This document shows positions 24,012-32,336 of a DNA stretch of 64,000 nucleotides, piece by piece; positions within the stretch are counted from its first letter, which is position 1; the number at the start of each line of letters is the position of its first letter. Source of the stretch: Bacillus nitratireducens (GTDB lineage: Bacteria > Bacillota > Bacilli > Bacillales > Bacillaceae_G); NCBI RefSeq assembly GCF_001884135.1, contig NZ_MAOC01000019.1:48637-112636 (forward strand), in the 5' to 3' direction. Made by a program: the position numbers and the translations under genes. Below the pieces are notes generated by a model. The model did no database searches, was not told where the DNA came from, and was given only the letters and a program-made list of their open reading frames with translations.

Positions 24012-24737
24012 ATGTTATATGTAAATAAAAGTGTGGGTAACACTACTTATAAATTAAGTAAAAAAGCAATGAAAGAACAAACAATGCTTCAAAAGAATAA
24101 AGATTTATTAATTGAAATCGCAACAAGAGATGTAAAATCTGTATTTGCGTATTTTAAAACAACAAGAGACGGGCTATCTATGAAAGAGGCACAAAAACGT
24201 ATTCAAGTATACGGGCGAAATGAATTAACTTCAAAAAGAGCACGTATTGCGGAAGTAATGATGAAGCTAAGTGAAATGATCCCAGGTCTGTCAAAACAAA
24301 ATGTGAGTGATGAATTACAATGTGAAACAGTTACTGTTTCTAGAGTAGAAGCATCTAGCCTACCAGGGCTAAACAATGAATTGAAAATGATGAAGCTACC
24401 AGTACAAGAGCTTGTACCTGGGGATATGATTTTTCTTTCAGAGGGCGATACAGTACCAGCAGATGTACGTATTATTTATGCAAATGATTTATTAGTGAAT
24501 GAATCTATGCTGACAGGAAACGATGCTAGTATTGAGAAATTTGAAAGCTGCTATCATCTAGAACGTAAACGATTTATTCCATTAAAACGGATGAAAGACT
24601 ATAATCCACTTGAACTTGAAAATGTATGTTTCAAAGGTACGTATATTGTTGGCGGAACTGCAAAAGCTGTAGTTGTTTCGACAGGTAAAAATACGTATTC
24701 AGGAATACTTCATACTTGTTGTGGTAGAACGTCCTAA
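24012..24737 (+). CDS. shortened MgtA-type P-type ATPase, actuator domain only
   Basis: A 241-residue product matching the N-terminal part of Mg2+-transporting MgtA ATPases: the cation ATPase N-domain (about 35-71, DGLSMKEAQKRIQVYGRNEL) and the actuator domain (VPGD 135-138, DTVPAD 146-151, NESMLTG 163-169). The membrane helices M1-M2 that should lie between residues 72 and 134 are missing; that stretch is polar. The TGES motif reads TGND (168-171), and the phosphorylation domain DKTGT is absent. The reading frame is otherwise open, with a strong ribosome site (AAAGGAGGAGAC) before ATG 24012. It cannot transport ions, so it is either a decayed gene or a soluble regulatory relic under Mg2+ control. 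Confidence 0.8.
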   Translation: MLYVNKSVGNTTYKLSKKAMKEQTMLQKNKDLLIEIATRDVKSVFAYFKTTRDGLSMKEAQKRIQVYGRNELTSKRARIAEVMMKLSEMIPGLSKQNVSDELQCETVTVSRVEASSLPGLNNELKMMKLPVQELVPGDMIFLSEGDTVPADVRIIYANDLLVNESMLTGNDASIEKFESCYHLERKRFIPLKRMKDYNPLELENVCFKGTYIVGGTAKAVVVSTGKNTYSGILHTCCGRTS

Positions 24738-24816
24738 TTTGTTAATGATGCTAAATATAAAAAAACAATGTATAATAGACAAAGTTGAACAAAAACGTAG
24801 AATGGTAATCTATATA

Positions 24817-24851
24817 TAACCTTACGTGATAACGTGAGGTTATTATTTTTT
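24817..24851 (+). terminator. terminator after the MgtA-like gene
   Basis: ATAACCTTACGT pairs with ACGTGAGGTTAT and is followed by TATTTTTTG. It ends just before the ypcP ribosome site. Confidence 0.85.
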
Positions 24852-24869
24852 GTTAGTAGGAGAGGTATT

Positions 24870-25736
24870 ATGAAAAAAGTATTATTAGTTGATGGTATGG
24901 CACTATTATTTCGTGCTTTTTACGCAACAAGTGTCTACGGACAATTTATGAAGAGACAAGATGGTACCCCAACGAATGGGATTCATGGTTATATGAAGCA
25001 TTTATTAACGGCAACACAAGCAATTGAGCCAACACACATTGTAACGTGCTGGGATATGGGAAGTACGACATTTAGAACAGAATCGTTCTCGAATTATAAA
25101 GCAAATCGTGCAGCACCGCCGGAAGAATTAATTCCACAATTTGATTTAGTGCAAGAAATGACTGCTAAATTATCAATTCCAGTCATCGGAATGAAAGGCT
25201 ATGAAGCTGATGATTGTATTGGTACGCTTGCAAAGCAATATTGTAATGAGGCTGAAGTTTATATTTTAACTGGTGATACAGATTTACTTCAACTTGTTGA
25301 TAAGAACGTAACAGTTATGCTTCTGCGTAAAGGAATTGGCAATTACGAGTATTACACACCAGAGAAAATCATGGAAGAGAAAGGCGTAGAACCGTGGCAA
25401 ATTGTCCATGCGAAAGCTTTCATGGGGGATACGAGTGATAATTATCCAGGTGTAAAAGGTATCGGTGAAAAAACAGCATATAAGCTTATTCAAGAACACG
25501 GAACAGTATCAGCTGTACTAGAAAATGTAGCGTCATTAACGAAAGCACAGCGTACAAAAATTGAAAGTGATTTAGAGAACTTAAATATTTCATTACAATT
25601 AGCGCAAATTCATTGTGAAGTTCCAATTTCATGCTCATTAGAAGAAGGATTGCACACAATGGACGAAGAAAAACTACGATTTGTTTGTGAAGAAATGAAT
25701 TGGGGAAGACCTGAAATATTAATTAATATGCTTTAA
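24870..25736 (+). CDS. ypcP: 5'-3' exonuclease YpcP
   Basis: A 288-residue stand-alone 5'-3' exonuclease/flap endonuclease, like the N-terminal domain of DNA polymerase I, which removes RNA primers and flaps. Metal-binding acidic motifs are visible: LLVDGMALLFRAFYA (5-19), YEADDCIGTLA, LTGDTDLLQLV and GDTSDNYPGVKGIGEKTA (helix-hairpin-helix). ATG 24870 is chosen behind AGTAGGAGAGG; it matches the family start MKKVLLVDG. It is monocistronic and is the last backbone gene before the polysaccharide island. Confidence 0.93.
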   Translation: MKKVLLVDGMALLFRAFYATSVYGQFMKRQDGTPTNGIHGYMKHLLTATQAIEPTHIVTCWDMGSTTFRTESFSNYKANRAAPPEELIPQFDLVQEMTAKLSIPVIGMKGYEADDCIGTLAKQYCNEAEVYILTGDTDLLQLVDKNVTVMLLRKGIGNYEYYTPEKIMEEKGVEPWQIVHAKAFMGDTSDNYPGVKGIGEKTAYKLIQEHGTVSAVLENVASLTKAQRTKIESDLENLNISLQLAQIHCEVPISCSLEEGLHTMDEEKLRFVCEEMNWGRPEILINML

Positions 25737-25742
25737 AGAGTA

Positions 25743-25788
25743 TGGAAAGGTTGATCAAATATATTTTTGATTAACCTTTCTTTTTTTG
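25743..25788 (+). terminator. terminator of ypcP
   Basis: GAAAGGTTGATCAAA pairs with TTTGATTAACCTTTC with one mismatch and is followed by seven T. Confidence 0.93.
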
Positions 25789-25923
25789 TTCACAAAGTTG
25801 TCAGAAAATAAACGGAATTTTCATCTGAAGTTCAAATGGAATTCACAACAATCAATTATTATAAGAACACACAGATAATTCCTTATCTTTTATATAAACC
25901 ATCCCCCAAGGAGGAAAATAAAC

Positions 25924-26064
25924 ATGCGAAAAAAAGTGAGAAAATCCTTTAAACAATTATTAATAGAAAATAAACAATCCCTACTAACTAATAAAGAGAA
26001 TATGAAAGAAATTGAAGAACGGATTGAGAAACGACATGTAGCATATAATGGTGCTAATAATTAA
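25924..26064 (+). CDS. FbpB-family small basic protein
   Basis: A 46-residue basic helical peptide (MRKKVRKSFKQLLIENKQSL, then IEERIEKRH), matching the pattern of the Fur-regulated basic protein B family (B. subtilis FbpB, proposed as an RNA chaperone for the iron-sparing small RNA FsrA). AAGGAGGAAAATAAAC gives a strong ribosome site before ATG 25924, and its own terminator follows. No good 7-1-7 Fur box lies upstream; the nearest is AGATAATTCCTTATCT (25873-25888), with one base too many in the centre. Iron control is therefore unproven here. Confidence 0.7.
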   Translation: MRKKVRKSFKQLLIENKQSLLTNKENMKEIEERIEKRHVAYNGANN

Positions 26065-26072
26065 ATAAAATA

Positions 26073-26108
26073 AAAAAGATAGCCTATAAATAAAGGCTAT
26101 CTTTTTTA
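26073..26108 (+). terminator. terminator
   Basis: AAAGATAGCCT and AGGCTATCTTT form a perfect stem around TATAAATAA, with a long T run. Confidence 0.93.
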
Positions 26109-26207
26109 TTTTATTTTGAAAAAACACTAGTCCTCTCTTTAATTTTGTAAGTATGCAACATATTTTTATAGTGTTTTTCTAACAATATTAACCATTTTTC
26201 GAGGTTG

Positions 26208-26235
26208 AAATTGGTATATACCAATTTTGAAAATT
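26208..26235. promoter_or_regulatory. two overlapping palindromes upstream of the polysaccharide operon
   Basis: AAATTGGTATATACCAATTT (26208-26227) is a perfect 20-bp palindrome of the GntR/NagR operator type (TGGT-N4-ACCA). It overlaps a second palindrome, AATTTTGAAAATT (26223-26235), which resembles a shortened CodY box. They lie about 165 bases before the first operon gene, near weak promoter-like elements (TTCATA 26241, TACAAT 26263). The 26109-26396 gap also holds a mini-ORF and hairpin. Confidence 0.55.
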
Positions 26236-26335
26236 CACTATTCATAATATTACAAAAAATGTTACAATACACTCAAATTTATACTATAAAATCATTTTAA
26301 TATGAAAAATTGGAATGAAAAGAAAGGAGAGGAAT

Positions 26336-26376
26336 ATGAATAAAGATGTCGCTTTGAAATGATTATTATCATTTCA
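26336..26376 (+). promoter_or_regulatory. eight-codon mini-ORF and hairpin in the operon leader
   Basis: AAAGGAGAGGA precedes ATG 26336, which opens an ORF of eight codons ending at TGA 26360-26362. The stop falls in a perfect hairpin, TGAAATGAT-TATT-ATCATTTCA (26355-26376), just before the AGGAG of the acyltransferase gene. This looks like translational coupling or attenuation, or the remnant of a lost gene. Confidence 0.4.
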
Positions 26377-26396
26377 TTAGGAGTTGATGTAAAACG

Positions 26397-27590
26397 ATGG
26401 AGAGGCATGAAGAACTGGATTCTATAAGAGGAATTTCTTCATTGGTAGTAATGATTGGTCATCATTTGATGATTTTCTCAGCATTTCAAAATTACAGTTA
26501 TGAAGATAATAAACCATTTGTTGTATATCTATTAAAAGAAACGCCTGCACGTCTTATTTTTAGTAGTGGTAACGAATCTGTTATTATCTTTTTTGTTTTG
26601 AGTGGATTTGTTTTGTATGAATCTATTCAAAAAACAAATAGTAGCTATGGATCATACCTTTTAAAACGTATATGCAGAATATATATTCCGTATATTGTGG
26701 CAATAGTCATAGCTATTATATGCCAGACTACAATAAGTAAATATGGTATTTCTTATTTAAGCGAATGGTTTAATCGCTCATGGACGATTGAAAGTTCTTT
26801 AAGTCTAATAGCACAGCATGTTTTATTGGTTGGGAAATATAATACAGATACATATAACAGTGTGATTTGGTCACTTGTACATGAAATGCGAATATCTATA
26901 ATTTTCCCGTTAGTTTTGATGGTTTGTTTACGCAAAACAGTAAGGGGTTCATTGCTATCATTGTTTAGTTTTAGTATATGTTCTGTCGTGATATTATTAT
27001 TATTTCGCTCAAGTTTAACATTAACAAGCTATGTATTAACGTTGCATTACACAGTGCTGTTTTTACTAGGAGCACTAGTTGCGAAGTATAAAAATAATTT
27101 AATAGCTTTTTATAGTAATTGTACTAAAAATACGAAAATTACATGGTTTTTATTTGCGATTTTACTTTATATGTATGAAGGGCTTATTGGAGAAATTAAA
27201 GTGCTCAATAATTTTATATTTCGAGACTTCGTAGTAGCGATAAGCGCATGTCTATTTGTCATATTAAGCTTGTCAGTATCAACTTTGTCGTCCTTACTGC
27301 ATAATAAATACTTGTTATATTTGGGGAAGATTTCTTACAGTCTTTATTTGTACCATAGCATATCTTTGTTTTCTCTTATATACGTGCTCCATGAAATATT
27401 ACCGTTACCTATTGTTTTAATTTTGTCGCTTATTCTTTCGCTTATACTAGCAACGATTTCGTATGTATTTGTAGAAAAATTTGCATTTAGAGTCGGAAAG
27501 TATGTAACAAAGCGAGCGGATAGAGAGAGGAAAGAGTTATTAGTAGAAAATGATGTGCAGGATGTTATTCAGACAAAGGCGGTGAAATAA
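26397..27590 (+). CDS. acyltransferase 3 family membrane protein
   Basis: A 397-residue protein with about ten membrane segments. It has the AT3 signature at the N-terminus, ELDSIRGISSLVVMIGHHL (5-23), the catalytic-type His pair, and the downstream FFVLSGFVLYES motif. AT3 proteins (OafA, YrhL, WecH types) transfer acetyl or similar groups to exported sugars. As first gene of the polysaccharide operon it probably O-acetylates the polymer or its repeat unit. The start is ATG 26397; an in-frame stop (TGA at 26385) excludes anything earlier. The AGGAG site is 13 bases away, so translation may be weak. Confidence 0.85.
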   Translation: MERHEELDSIRGISSLVVMIGHHLMIFSAFQNYSYEDNKPFVVYLLKETPARLIFSSGNESVIIFFVLSGFVLYESIQKTNSSYGSYLLKRICRIYIPYIVAIVIAIICQTTISKYGISYLSEWFNRSWTIESSLSLIAQHVLLVGKYNTDTYNSVIWSLVHEMRISIIFPLVLMVCLRKTVRGSLLSLFSFSICSVVILLLFRSSLTLTSYVLTLHYTVLFLLGALVAKYKNNLIAFYSNCTKNTKITWFLFAILLYMYEGLIGEIKVLNNFIFRDFVVAISACLFVILSLSVSTLSSLLHNKYLLYLGKISYSLYLYHSISLFSLIYVLHEILPLPIVLILSLILSLILATISYVFVEKFAFRVGKYVTKRADRERKELLVENDVQDVIQTKAVK

Positions 27591-28334
27591 TTGAAGCAAG
27601 AAATGAGTATAAAAGATTTTCAACAGTTATTGAAAAGGAGATTCGTAACGATCATTTTGACGATGTGTTGTTTAACCGTTTCTCTAGTTCTTATTTCTAT
27701 GTATGTGCTAAAGCCTTCGTATCAATATTCAGCGCAAATTCTTGTTGGAAATTTAGATGAGTTTAATAAGGAAAATACAGCGAATAAAACACAAGAAAAT
27801 AAGCAACTTGTAACATCGTTTGTTGACATTTTAAAAAGTCCACTTATTATTTCGACAGTAAAAAACACTTTGAAATTAGAACAATCAAGTTATGAATTAG
27901 CACAAAAAATTTCGGTGTTGAATACGGACAACTCACAAATTGTTACTGTTACAGTAAAAGATTCGGATCCTAAAATCGTGAAAGAGATTGTAAAGTCATT
28001 GGCAGAACAATCTCAAAAAAGCTTTCAACAGTATACGAATGTACAGGGGGTAAAAATATTAACTGACCGAGAGTTACAGGAAGAAGCTGAAAAGCTGTTT
28101 CCGAAATTTCAACTTATCATTCCTATCTCTTTAATTGTTAGTTTTTTTGTTGGTGTAGGTTTAGCTGTATTTCGAGATTATTTTGATGAACGGATATACG
28201 TGGAACAGGATTTAGAGAAAATAACGACAGTCTCTGTTATTGGTCATATAAATATGAAACCGAAAAGAAAAAAGAAACCTACAGAGTTTGATAAGCAATC
28301 ATCTATATATCGAGGTGAACATGTCGATGTTTAA
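27591..28334 (+). CDS. polysaccharide chain-length/BY-kinase modulator protein (Wzz/CapA type)
   Basis: A 247-residue Wzz-type protein with two membrane helices (about 20-40 and 177-197), an extracellular coil-rich loop of some 140 residues and a cytosolic C-terminal tail. This is the layout of Firmicute activators such as YveK, TkmA and CapA, which switch on a tyrosine kinase and set polymer length. The start is TTG 27591, directly after the acyltransferase stop and preceded by AAGGCGGTGA; ATG 27603 is the alternative. It overlaps the kinase-like gene downstream. Confidence 0.85.
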   Translation: MKQEMSIKDFQQLLKRRFVTIILTMCCLTVSLVLISMYVLKPSYQYSAQILVGNLDEFNKENTANKTQENKQLVTSFVDILKSPLIISTVKNTLKLEQSSYELAQKISVLNTDNSQIVTVTVKDSDPKIVKEIVKSLAEQSQKSFQQYTNVQGVKILTDRELQEEAEKLFPKFQLIIPISLIVSFFVGVGLAVFRDYFDERIYVEQDLEKITTVSVIGHINMKPKRKKKPTEFDKQSSIYRGEHVDV

Positions 28335-28941
28335 GACAAAGAAAAATCTGCCATTCGATCCGCATGATGCTCTGATGAAAGAGCAGTTTTATACTGTATA
28401 TCATGAGTTGAAAAAATCTGGAAAACAACTATTCTCAGTTACTTCAACGAAAGACAGAGGCGTCGTTGCCTCGCTTATAGTAAATATGGGGCTAGTGTTT
28501 GCGGAAATGAAAAAAAAGGTGTTACTTATCGATGTGAATTTTTCGGAACCTAAACTACACCTACTATTACAAAGCGATCTTGCGACAACAGTAAACGATA
28601 TAATAAGCTCCCCTCCATGTAATTATGAAACTTTTTCAAGTGATTTGTCTAAATACTTGTATTGTATTCCTGCAAAAAAAACGGTACACAGCGGAACGCC
28701 CTTAGTTGCTATGGATGAATTTGATAATGTAATTGCTAAGTGGAAAGAAGATTTTGATTACATTTTCTTTTATTCATCTGAAGTATTTGAGCTTCCTGCT
28801 ACGCACATTATTGCGGGTAAATGCGATGGAGTGGTCTTGGCAGTCAAAAAACGAAAAGATTCCTTACGTACAGTACAAAAAGTAATAACGGATATAAAGA
28901 GGAAAGAATGTGAATTAATCGGTATAGTTTTATATTCTTGA
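28327..28941 (+). CDS. degenerate bacterial tyrosine-kinase-like (CpsD/CapB) protein
   Basis: A 204-residue cytosolic protein that occupies the BY-kinase slot beside a Wzz-type activator and keeps the family outline, but has lost the active site. The Walker A position reads TSTKDRGVVAS (39-49), without the GK[ST] lysine. Walker A' reads VLLIDVNFSEPKLH (65-78) in place of the usual D-A-D-x-R-x-P. The Walker B-like strand is YIFFYSSEVFE without the DTPP motif. The C-terminus (ELIGIVLYS) has no tyrosine cluster. ATG 28327 fits the GAGGTGA site; ATG 28321 is possible. It probably acts as a structural partner rather than a kinase. Confidence 0.8.
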   Translation: MFKTKKNLPFDPHDALMKEQFYTVYHELKKSGKQLFSVTSTKDRGVVASLIVNMGLVFAEMKKKVLLIDVNFSEPKLHLLLQSDLATTVNDIISSPPCNYETFSSDLSKYLYCIPAKKTVHSGTPLVAMDEFDNVIAKWKEDFDYIFFYSSEVFELPATHIIAGKCDGVVLAVKKRKDSLRTVQKVITDIKRKECELIGIVLYS

Positions 28942-28959
28942 ATATGGGGGTAACGATCC

Positions 28960-29598
28960 ATGATTCGTGAAACAAATCAAGCTAAGTTGTATACTATTCC
29001 GGCTCAAGAAAAGGATAGCATTTTGAATCGAAGTGTAAAACGCTTGTTTGATATAATATTTTCACTCATATTGTTACTAATAATGTTACCACTTATGTTG
29101 TTCTTTTGTATTATGATTGCTTTAGAAACACCTGGAGCTCCAATCTACTTTCAAGAGCGTTTAGGAATAAATGGAAAGAAGTTTAATTTATTTAAATTAA
29201 GGTCGATGATAAAGGACGCTGAAAAGAACGGACCGCAATGGGCAAACGAAAATGATTCAAGAATTACAAAGATTGGATTGTTTATAAGAAAAACGAGAAT
29301 TGATGAATTACCACAACTTATAAATATTTTAAAAGGTGATATGTCTTTTGTTGGTCCTAGACCAGAGAGGGAGTATTTTTATAATCAATTTGATGCTTAT
29401 ATTCCAGAATTTAAGGATCGTTTAATAGTGAAGCCGGGGTTAACTGGATGGGCACAAATAAATGGAGGATATAATCTTGATCCGCAAGAAAAGTTGAAAT
29501 TAGACATGGAGTATATTGAACTGAAAACGATTAGGATGGATATTCGTATTTTATGTAAAACTGTTTTAATTGTATTGAATGGGAATGGTGCAAGATAA
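28960..29598 (+). CDS. initiating sugar-phosphate transferase (monotopic phosphoglycosyltransferase)
   Basis: A 212-residue member of the bacterial sugar transferase family (WcaJ/PglC/EpsL fold), which puts the first sugar-phosphate on undecaprenyl phosphate. There is one N-terminal hydrophobic re-entrant helix (about 30-55). The catalytic Asp-Glu pair is D115-E116 (KTRIDELPQL), followed by VGPRPER (131-137) and the KPGLTGWAQINGG motif. Short length marks it as the minimal single-domain type. The start is ATG 28960 after a GGGGGT site. It begins synthesis of the repeat unit for this operon. Confidence 0.92.
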   Translation: MIRETNQAKLYTIPAQEKDSILNRSVKRLFDIIFSLILLLIMLPLMLFFCIMIALETPGAPIYFQERLGINGKKFNLFKLRSMIKDAEKNGPQWANENDSRITKIGLFIRKTRIDELPQLINILKGDMSFVGPRPEREYFYNQFDAYIPEFKDRLIVKPGLTGWAQINGGYNLDPQEKLKLDMEYIELKTIRMDIRILCKTVLIVLNGNGAR

Positions 29599-29681
29599 AA
29601 AACATAGTAAATATGTTTTTATACAAATAATAGATGAATATACAACGAATCTAAGTAGGTTACATGCAAAGGAGAACTGGT

Positions 29682-31118
29682 ATGGGTAGATCCATTCTAA
29701 ACAATATTGTACATCTATTTTATAGTACGATTTTAGCTAATCTTCTTCAAGCCATTAGTTTAATTGCTTTAGCCAACTTTTTTAATGCACAAAATTACGG
29801 GATGTTTAGTGTTGCAATCGCATTAACATTTGTTATGTTATTTTTTACAGATTTAGGACTTAGTAATACATTTCTTCGAGAAGGAGCAAAGGAAGGAGTA
29901 GATTTAGAGGCAATTTTATCTTCGTATATAAAGATAAGGATGATTCTTCTAATTGTCATTTCGGTAATTGGTTATATAGCTATTCATTTTGTGTATGAGG
30001 ATAAGGATTTAATTTATATGATGTTGAACGTAATGTTCTTAATGTTAATAGGACTAACGTGGCAAAATATAGGGATTGCGTATTTTCAGTTGATGGAACG
30101 TATGAAATATATAGCCCTTATTAAAGTTGTATCAGCATCTATTGTCATCATAATTACATGTTTCTGTATTTTTGGAGAACTACCAGTGTATATAACGGCT
30201 AGTTTATATGGTTTTGGTTATATGATCGGTGGTTTATTTAGTTTTTTCGTAATGAGAAGAAAAACGAATATGAATATGAAAGTAAAAGTTCATAAAGGAT
30301 TATTTTGGCAATTAGCACCTTTTATTGTAAGTGGTTTTTTAATAATGAGTACGCCACAATTAGCACCTATTTTACTCAACTATACATTGTCATTAAGTAT
30401 GGTAGGTGTTTTCGCGGTTGCCTATCGGATGCCAGCAGCTTTATACCAAGTGCCGGGGGTAATTGCAGGAGCGTTTTTCCCGGTGCTCTTTAAACATTAT
30501 AACCAAAATAATTTAGAAGAGCATACGAAATTAAATATACTTCAAATGAAATCAATGGCAGTTGTGGGTATATGTATGACGATAGGCTTATATAATTTAG
30601 CACCATATTTTATTTCTATATTTTTTCATGAGGAATGGAGTAATGCAGTAGAGCCACTTCAAATATTATCTTTTCTTATTGTGTTACAAAGTATAAATAT
30701 TGCTATCGCTGATGGTTTAACAACGAGTGGGGGGCAAAAGAAAAGAACTGTCGTGCAGTGTGTTGCTTTAGTGATTGGTGGAATTATGCTATACAGCTTC
30801 AGTAGTATCTGGGGAGTTATAGGAGCAGCTTATGCTATGGTTTTATTTGAGATAGTGGCCTTAGTTGGATATATAACAGTAAGTGTAGTGAAGGGGAAAA
30901 TTGTATTTCAAATTGTAATACCGTATACAATTTATTTTGGTGTAACTTTTATTGGAGTGCAATATATGTTACATACGTACAATTTGATTGCACTTGTACT
31001 TCATACGTTTATCGCAGTAGTTGGTATATTCCTATATGATCATGAGTTGAAAAAACTTATTCTTTCGTTTATACGAAAGACACGAGAAAAGGATTATATT
31101 ACGAAACAGGGGATATAG
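29682..31118 (+). CDS. Wzx-type polysaccharide flippase
   Basis: A 478-residue integral membrane protein of the MOP/polysaccharide transport family, with about 12-14 helices, opening MGRSILNNIVHLFYSTILAN. It moves lipid-linked repeat units across the membrane. ATG 29682 is chosen because AAAGGAG (29668-29674) is eight bases upstream; the ATG at 29664 lies before that site. It is followed within three bases by the polymerase gene. Confidence 0.88.
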   Translation: MGRSILNNIVHLFYSTILANLLQAISLIALANFFNAQNYGMFSVAIALTFVMLFFTDLGLSNTFLREGAKEGVDLEAILSSYIKIRMILLIVISVIGYIAIHFVYEDKDLIYMMLNVMFLMLIGLTWQNIGIAYFQLMERMKYIALIKVVSASIVIIITCFCIFGELPVYITASLYGFGYMIGGLFSFFVMRRKTNMNMKVKVHKGLFWQLAPFIVSGFLIMSTPQLAPILLNYTLSLSMVGVFAVAYRMPAALYQVPGVIAGAFFPVLFKHYNQNNLEEHTKLNILQMKSMAVVGICMTIGLYNLAPYFISIFFHEEWSNAVEPLQILSFLIVLQSINIAIADGLTTSGGQKKRTVVQCVALVIGGIMLYSFSSIWGVIGAAYAMVLFEIVALVGYITVSVVKGKIVFQIVIPYTIYFGVTFIGVQYMLHTYNLIALVLHTFIAVVGIFLYDHELKKLILSFIRKTREKDYITKQGI

Positions 31119-31121
31119 CCT

Positions 31122-32336
31122 ATGGAAAATAATATGCAAATTTCGATGAAATGGATTTTTCTTTTAATTTTGTTTGTTATGTTAAGTAAATACAATATAT
31201 ATATAGGATTTTCCTTGAAAATATATATGATTTTCTTAGTCATTTATTTTTGTTTAACAATTAAAGACTTTCATATTCAAAAGCTATATTTTCATGAAGT
31301 GGTATTTTTACTGTTCTATTTCATTTATTGTTTAAGTGGTATTCTTTCTATATATTTAAGTGCTAGTATTCGTATGATTTTTGGCGTATTGCTTGTTTTA
31401 GGATGTTATTTTATTATGAGGAATTTACTGGGGAACACCGAAATAGTAGTGCTCGAGTCAGCCATTGTCTATGTAGGATTAGTATTTAATATTGTAAGTC
31501 TCATACTTTATATAGTCGGGTTACAACATTTTGGATTATCTGGCGGAGAAGAGAGAGAAATTTATGCTGGATTATTAGTAGATAGAGGATATCCGAGGTT
31601 AATTGGGTTATTAGATGATCCTAACATTTTTATTTTTTATAATACGATATTTTTTATGTATTATATGACAAATTTATATAACATGACCAACGTCATCGGA
31701 TTGGTTTTATGTGTTACGACGAGTTTATTAACATTTTCAAGAGGTGGGATTTTAGCAATTGCGCTTGTTCTGGTTGTATATATATGTATGTCCAGCTTTG
31801 CTAAAAAAGTGAAAATAGTAATAGGTTTAGTAATATTTAGTATTGTTATTTTTAGTTTAGCGAATGTAGTAATGGGTGGAAAACTAGATGATATATTACA
31901 TGATCGGATTTCTGATTTTTCGCACGATAATGGGAGTGGCAGATTTACACTATGGGAAGCTGCTTTCAAATATTTTTTATCTAATCCATATATTGGTATC
32001 GGTGCTTTTAATTTTTCGAATTATTATGAGTATCAGTTCAATGAAAAACTATATGTACACAATACATTTTTAGAAATTTTATCTGAATCGGGTACAATTG
32101 GTTTCCTTTTATATAGTGCTTTTTTATGTATTCTAATGGTGAAGTTGACTAAGTATAACTTATTTCGTGAAAAACCATATCTTTTATTGACTATGATTGC
32201 ATTTTTATTTCAGATGATGTCATTGTCACTTATTATTAACGAAGCTTTCTTTTTATTTTTAGCAGTTGTTGTGAAATACATTTCAACATATGAAGGAAGG
32301 GGAATGATAGATGGTAAAGTGTCTATCAGTACATAA
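31122..32336 (+). CDS. Wzy-type O-antigen/EPS polymerase
   Basis: A 404-residue membrane protein with about 11 hydrophobic segments and a large external loop between residues 250 and 310 (the DFSHDNGSGRFTLWEAAFKY region), typical of the O-antigen ligase/Wzy family (PF04932). The role is polymerising repeat units outside the membrane. The start is ATG 31122, with ATG 31134 as alternative. Its 3' end overlaps the next glycosyltransferase by 26 bases. Confidence 0.85.
   Translation: MENNMQISMKWIFLLILFVMLSKYNIYIGFSLKIYMIFLVIYFCLTIKDFHIQKLYFHEVVFLLFYFIYCLSGILSIYLSASIRMIFGVLLVLGCYFIMRNLLGNTEIVVLESAIVYVGLVFNIVSLILYIVGLQHFGLSGGEEREIYAGLLVDRGYPRLIGLLDDPNIFIFYNTIFFMYYMTNLYNMTNVIGLVLCVTTSLLTFSRGGILAIALVLVVYICMSSFAKKVKIVIGLVIFSIVIFSLANVVMGGKLDDILHDRISDFSHDNGSGRFTLWEAAFKYFLSNPYIGIGAFNFSNYYEYQFNEKLYVHNTFLEILSESGTIGFLLYSAFLCILMVKLTKYNLFREKPYLLLTMIAFLFQMMSLSLIINEAFFLFLAVVVKYISTYEGRGMIDGKVSIST

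Noticed and set aside
25873-25888. Fur box before the FbpB-like gene
   Set aside because: The inverted repeat AGATAA-TTCC-TTATCT has four central bases where the 7-1-7 box leaves three, so I do not call it a Fur site.
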